Of a DNA stretch of 64,000 nucleotides, positions 58,602 to 64,000 are shown piece after piece; the first letter of the stretch is position 1; each line of letters opens with the position of its first letter. A program made the position numbers and the translations under genes. Below the pieces are notes generated by a model. It saw only the letters and a program-made list of their open reading frames with translations, did not search any database and was not told the DNA's origin. Origin of the DNA: Aralia elata (lineage: Eukaryota > Streptophyta > Magnoliopsida > Apiales > Araliaceae); contig CM068385.1 of assembly GCA_034770075.1 (NCBI GenBank), forward strand, positions 76,934,272 through 76,998,271, in the 5' to 3' direction.

Positions 58602-58609
58602 AATTTATA
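58602..58609 (-). promoter_or_regulatory. possible LTR TATA box
   Basis: Minus-strand CCTATAAATTGAGC, about 1070 bases into the LTR. Placement is plausible for U3/R but unproven. Confidence 0.4.
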
Positions 58610-59676
58610 GGGAAAAATTTACCCAAATCAATTGGGTATTATCCAGTCGATTTCCAAGGACCGTCGGTAGGGAGGGAGATGGCTGCCGGTTGCTTCACAT
58701 CAAACCCAGCTGCGTTATGCCGTCAGTTCCTCGAGCTGTGTAGTCCCGCCGGTCAAATCGCCGAACGCCCAAATCCCTTGGTCCAATCGGTCGTGCTCGG
58801 TCGCCCACCTTGAACCTTGCTTAGCCCACTGGTCGTTGCACGCGATCACCGTCGCCTCCCTCTCTTCTCTCGTCTCTGATCAATTTGAGGTTCGGTTTTG
58901 ACTGATTGAGGGTTTGGATTTGATTGTTCGAGAGCTAGGGCTTAGGTTTTCTTGCTCGGCTGATTTCCTCCCTATTTCAATTTCTGCTGATATGAACCCC
59001 ACCCAAATGAACTGACCAGTTGTCCCAAATTAAAGGAATGGGTCTGACCCATTACCATAATCCAACTCAGCTGAAACGGTTTTAACCCGGTAGAATGAGA
59101 ATTGGGCTTAGCCCAATTGATTTAACACTTAGGGTTCATCTGGTCCGCTTGGTTTGGTCCCAAGGAAAAGTAAAGGAAATTTGGGTCGGTCCAACCAATT
59201 TAATTTGACCAGCCCAATTCGTTTGACCCAATCAGGAAAATAAAAAGGAATTTGGCCCAATCCGAAATAAATAAAAGGGAGAAAGGAATGGGCCAATCCA
59301 AATAAGAGAAAAGTGACCCACTTAAATTAATCAACATTATATTCCTACTATTTACATTTAATAACTAATCCAATTAATTATTTAAAATATTTATTTTAAA
59401 CATAATTCTTTATTCGAATTATTTAAATCCTGATAATAATAAAATTATTTATTTAATTACCCCAAATTTTCTTGCCAATCCAATACTAGGATTACTCATC
59501 AATTTATTCAAACTGTTAGTGAGTCCCCATCAAGTCACAGAAATTTATTGGACCATGTATTAAATAATAATAATAATATCTACATGGATCCACTTAAATT
59601 TGTAAATTTAAATAAAACGACTTTCATATATCGAAATAATTTGATACAAAGTTTAAGAAAATCCCTGGACATTACA

Positions 59677-59692
59677 GTAGCGGATCCCCCTT
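59677..59692 (-). other. chromovirus polypurine tract
   Basis: Minus-strand AAGGGGGATCCGCTAC adjoins the LTR start. Confidence 0.7.
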
Positions 59693-59726
59693 ATAAAAAT
59701 TCCGTCCTCGGAATTTCAATCTAAAG

Positions 59727-62700
59727 TTACTCGAATAGTTGAGGGTAATTCGCTCTCATTTTCTCTTCGAGTTCCCACGTGGCTTCTTCCACCGCGTGAT
59801 TTCTCCAGAGAACTTTAACAGAATGAATAATTTTATTCCTTAGCTTCTGCTCTTTCCTATCCAGTATTTGAACAGGAACCTCCTCGTACGATAAATCCTT
59901 TTCAACTTGAATTGGTTCATAGGAGATGACATGTTTGTAATCTGGCTTATACGGGCGCAACACTGATACGTGAAATACGTTGTGAATGTGCTCAAGTTCA
60001 GGAGGTAATGCTACCTCGTACGCCACCTCGCCTATTTTTCTTAATATTTCAAAAGGTCCTATGAACCTAGGGCTCAATTTGCCCTTCTTCCCAAAACGGA
60101 TCTTCCCTTTCCAGGGAGATACCTTCAGAAACACAAAGCTACCAACTTCAAAGTCTCGTTTTTGACGATGTAAGTCGGCATACTTCTTCTGACGATCTTG
60201 AGCTGCTACTAACCACTGTCTTATTACTTTAATGATTTCCACGGTTTGCTGTACCAACTCTGGCCCCAACAATCTCCGTTCACCAACTTCATCCCAACAC
60301 AACGGCGTTCGACACTTCCTTCCATACAACGCCTCGTATGGTGGCATACCAATGCTAGCATGGTAACTATTGTTATAAGCGAACTCTACTAGTAGCAAAT
60401 GATCGTCCCAGCTGCCACTTAAGTCCATCACCACTGCTCGAAGCATATCCTCTAAGGTCTGTATTGTTCGCTCACTCTGACCATCAGTCTGAGGATGATA
60501 TGCCGTACTCATTCTTAACTGTGTTCCCAGTCTCTCCTGTAGACTTCTCCAAAAATTTGACGTGAAGCGCGGATCTCTGTCAGACACGATAGATACCGGC
60601 ACTCCATGTCGTGATACTATTTCCTTCACGTAAAGTTTCGCCAACTGTTCCAATTTGTACCTGATCTTGATCGGTAGAAAGTGGGCAGACTTGGTCAACC
60701 GATCTACGATCACCCAGATGGCGTCTAGACCCTTTTGTGTTGTTGGGAGTCCTACCACAAAATCCATAGTAATGTGCTCCCACTTCCATTCTGGAATCTC
60801 CAAGGGTTGCAACAATCCGCTCGGCCGTTGGTGCTCAGCCTTGATCCGTTGACAAGTTAAACACCGGCTGACGAACTCTGCAACTTCCCCTTTCAAATGC
60901 GGCCACCAATAATGTTGACGAAGATCTTGATACATCTTGGTGCTACCCGGATGTACCGAAAATCTTGTATTATGGGCCTCCTGCAAAATCTCTTCCCTTA
61001 AGTCTGGTACGTAGGGTATCCAGATCCTTCCCTCGAATCTCAGCAATCCTGTGCTGTCAACCTTATACTTCGAGGCTTTTCCCTCCGATAACTGTTTCTT
61101 AATGTCAATGCATCCCTCGTCAAATTCTTGAGCCTCTTGTATCTTATCCAGTAGAGTTGGACCTACCGTCACGGCGAACACCTTTTCGTCCATCTTCATT
61201 GGATACCTAACTTCCAGCTCCAGACGTTCAAAGTCCCGTATCAACTCCTCCTGGACTGTCAGCTGCATCAATTTCACCTTGCCTTTCCTGCTTAAGGCAT
61301 CAGCCACTACATTTGCTTTGCCCGGATGGTACAGAATTTCACAGTCGTAGTCCTTGATCAATTCTAGCCATCGGCGCTGCCTCATGTTCAGCTCCTTTTG
61401 AGTGAAGATATATTTCAGACTTTTGTGATCCGTATATATCTCGCACTTTTCCCCGTATAAGTAGTGCCTCCAAATCTTCAAGGCAAACACCACCGCGGCT
61501 AACTCCAGGTCGTGAGTCGGGTAACCCTTCTCATAATCCTTCAGCTGACGCGATGCGTACGCCACGACCTTGTCGTGTTGCATCAGTACACAGCCAAGAC
61601 CCTTGTGTGATGCATCGCTATACACTACGAAACCCCCAGTGTTGTCTGGTAAGGTCAACACCGGTGCTTGGCTAAGTCTCTTCTTCAATTCCATGAAACT
61701 TTCTTCACACTTCTCCGACCAAACAAATTTAACTGTTTTCCTGGTGAGATTGGTCAATGGCGATGCTATCTTGGAAAAATCCTGAATGAATCTTCGATAG
61801 TATCCCGCTAATCCCAAGAAACTCCTGATCTCTGTTGGGGTTTTCGGTTGCTCCCAATTGATAACTGCTTCTACTTTTGCTGGGTCCACCGAAACACCGT
61901 TTTTGTCGATGACGTGACCCAAAAACTGTACCCTCTGCAACCAAAACTCACACTTAGAAAACTTCGCATACAACTTCTCCTTCCTGAGAGCTTCTAATAC
62001 AATCTTTAAATGTTCAGCATGCTCCTCCTCTGTTTCTGAATACACCAGAATGTCATCAATGAATACGACTACGAACTTGTCCAAGTACTGCTTGAACACT
62101 CTGTTCATCATATCCATGAATGTTGCTGGTGCATTCGTCAATCCAAAAGACATTACTAGAAACTCGAAGTGCCCGTAACGAGTTCTGAATGCAGTCTTCG
62201 GGATATCTTCCTGCCTCACCTTCAGCTGATGATAGCCTGTTCTTAAGTCGATTTTTGAAAAGTATTTCGCTCCCTTAAGTTGATCAAACAGATCGTCGAA
62301 TCTAGGAAGCGGATACCTATTCTTAATCGTAACTTTGTTCAACTCCCGGTAGTCGATACAAAGTCGCATAGAACCATCTTTCTTCTTTACAAACAGAACT
62401 GGCGCTCCCCAAGGGGACACGCTCGGTCTGATATAACCTTTATCTAACAGCTCCTGCAGTTGCACCATCAACTCTTTCATTTCTACAGGTGCCATTCGAT
62501 ACGGCGGCTTCGATATTGGTGCGGTTCCCGGTGCCAAATCGATCACAAACTCAGTTTCCCAATCCGGCGGCAGTCCCGGAAGTTCATCGGGAAAGACATC
62601 GACGAAATCTCTCACGACTGGTATTTGACTCATCTCATCCCCGACCTGACGAGTATCGACCACATGGGCCAAATAACACTCGCATCCTTTCTTCAGTAAT

Positions 62701-64000
62701 CTCCTTGTTTGCATCATAGTGAGACAACAAGATGGTTTTGGTGATTTGCTGCCATAAAATACCACCTTCGACTTATTAGAAGTCTTTAGGTGTATACATT
62801 TCTTCTTACAGTCAATAACTGCTCCGTGGGTTGATAGTCAATCCATTCCCAAGATTACATCGAACTCTCCCAATCGAATTGGTATCAAATCCACATTGAG
62901 CTTAAATCCTCGCAATTCAGCACAACAATTCCTATGAATGCATTCTACGGGGATAATTTCCTTGTTGGCTACTTCTACGTTCATAGGGTGTTCTAACTTT
63001 TCACAAGGTACATTTAATTGACTAGCAAATTCTTCGGAAACAAAAGAGCAAGTAGCACCCGAATCAAATAGCACATATGCATTTATATCATTGATTGGGA
63101 TGATACCTGACACCACGTCCTTGGATTCCATGGCATCCTGCACAGTCATGTTGAACGTGCGGGCTGTTGGCCTGTTGGCTTGACTGGATGGTGGCCCGTA
63201 GTTCAATCGGTTGTTGTTTCCACTGTTGTTGTTGTTTCGGTTGCCACTCCCGGCGTCGCTTTTCTTCTTCGGACAATCCCTCATTTGGTGGTCGGGTGCT
63301 CCACATGAAAAACATCCCCCCTTTGGCTTATTCTGACATTGGGGAGCCATGTGCCCCGGTTGCCCACACCGATAACAAACACTCTTTCCCTTCATACATT
63401 CCCCGGTGTGGTTCTTGCCGCAATTATTGCACCTGCCTGGTTTCTTTGCCTCCCCTCCCGACTGGTTTCCTCCGGGTTTATTGCTCCCGAAAGATTGGCT
63501 CTCACTCCATTTGCGTTTATTGGGGTTGCTGCCCCCGCTGCTCCCTGCCTTCGGGCCCTCATGTCCTTTCTTCTTCTCTTGGTTGTATTTGGCCAGGGCC
63601 TCGCTGCCACCCTCTGCAATGATTGCCCTCTCCATCAATTCTGCGAATGTTCTGATTTTTAATACCGCTACAGAACGGTATAACCATGGCTTCAACCCCT
63701 GCTCAAACCTACGAGCTTTCCTTTCCTCGGTGCTGACTTAGTGAGCTGCAAACCGTGTCAACTCATTGAACTTAGCTGCGTACTCCGCCACAGACATGTT
63801 CCCTTGTTTTAGTTCCAGGAACTTGATCTCCATCTCCTGCTTCATGCTCTCTGGAAAGTAATTTTCCAAGAACATTTCCTTAAAACGATCCCAAGCGACA
63901 GTGCCTTCTTCCACTCGGCCTCTGTTGGCCTTCCACCAGTAGTTTGCCTCACCCTTTAACATGAAGGTAGCAAAACTCGTTTTCTGTTCCTCTGCCACCT
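59727..64000 (-). pseudogene. chromovirus gag-pol, two stops, N-terminus outside window
   Basis: One reading frame from the right edge to 59727 is broken only by TAA at 63738 (Gln expected, AAHQVSTEE) and TGA at 62838 (Trp expected, GMDWLSTHG). Gag: capsid (YWWKANRGRVEEGTVAWDRF), then zinc knuckles CNNCGKNHTGEC, CYRCGQPGHMAPQC, CFSCGAPDHQMRDC. Protease: VLFDSGATCSFV. In the 1012-codon pol part: RT 112-290 with FIDD 235-238, RNase H 378-495 (D384, E421, D446), integrase H598/H605/C635/C638 and D668, D729, E765, then a chromodomain-like tail (VKVLWRNHAVEEATWELEE). Length and order are normal. The enzymes would make and insert a cDNA copy; the tail may steer insertion to heterochromatin. Confidence 0.95.

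Larger units (their letters stand above)
55364..59676 (-). repeat. 3' LTR of the chromovirus, 4.3 kb
   Basis: Minus strand TGTAATGTCCAGGG ... TTGGGGGCGTCACA. Such length fits Tekay/Del. It contains the AT-rich satellite 56958-57636, an A17 run near 57979, and a GC-richer segment 58440-58870. The small frames in it (55893-56174, 58546-58743) have no resemblance to proteins. Confidence 0.85.
55364..64000 (-). mobile_element. Tekay/Del-type chromovirus, right part outside the window
   Basis: 3' LTR 55364-59676, polypurine tract, then pol and gag on the minus strand to the right edge; the 5' LTR lies beyond 64000. Inserted into the copia RNase H region after GTAGC; the other target copy is outside. 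Gypsy order (integrase after RNase H), three gag zinc knuckles and a chromodomain-like integrase tail identify a chromovirus. Confidence 0.9.

Overview
The window is nuclear plant DNA, probably from a eudicot. It is AT-rich and made almost entirely of nested transposable elements: Athila-type and chromovirus (Tekay/Del-like) Ty3/gypsy elements, a Ty1/copia element, hAT elements, Tourist- and Stowaway-like MITEs, and a Helitron with plant gene fragments. I found no intact host gene, no tRNA or rRNA gene and no CRISPR array. The species cannot be named from this.

Layout. 1-3310: a long chromovirus-type LTR on the minus strand. 3311-4160: a degenerate repeat fragment. 4166-6754: a solo LTR with a 5-bp target duplication. 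6760-8794: MITEs, one nested in another. 8795 to about 11730: a related LTR in the opposite orientation, split by a 1-kb hAT element. 11740-13223: a repeat fragment with an ACGAT motif array. 13224-18196: a gag-only, pol-less chromovirus derivative (TR-GAG type). 18197-30222: a non-autonomous Athila element with gag, protease and a second ORF but no RT, RNase H or integrase; its 3' LTR is split by a 4.4-kb hAT transposon with a nearly complete transposase gene. 30223 to about 32581: another chromovirus LTR. 32582-38418: the Helitron. 39094-55363: a copia element whose 5' LTR is split by a young, nearly full-length Athila element (39252-49699, minus strand) and whose RNase H end is cut by a chromovirus (55364 to the right edge, minus strand).

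How the parts relate. The order of insertion can be read from interrupted sequences and target duplications. The copia element is older than both the Athila inside it and the chromovirus at its end. The non-autonomous Athila is older than its hAT and than the LTR at 30223. LTR divergence agrees: about 22 differences in the first 285 bases for the gag-only chromovirus, against 4 in 1878 for the young Athila, both counted by eye. All long coding regions are broken. Most nonsense codons look like C-to-T or G-to-A changes of Gln, Trp or Arg codons, as expected for methylated, silenced DNA.

Most worth a second look: the Helitron with fragments resembling GCP3, a PX-domain protein and a PA-domain protein; a GC-rich motif at about 21-bp phasing on both sides of the second ORF of the non-autonomous Athila; a triple motif at the same distance from the polypurine tract in both Athila elements; and an alternating, hairpin-forming satellite in the chromovirus LTR.
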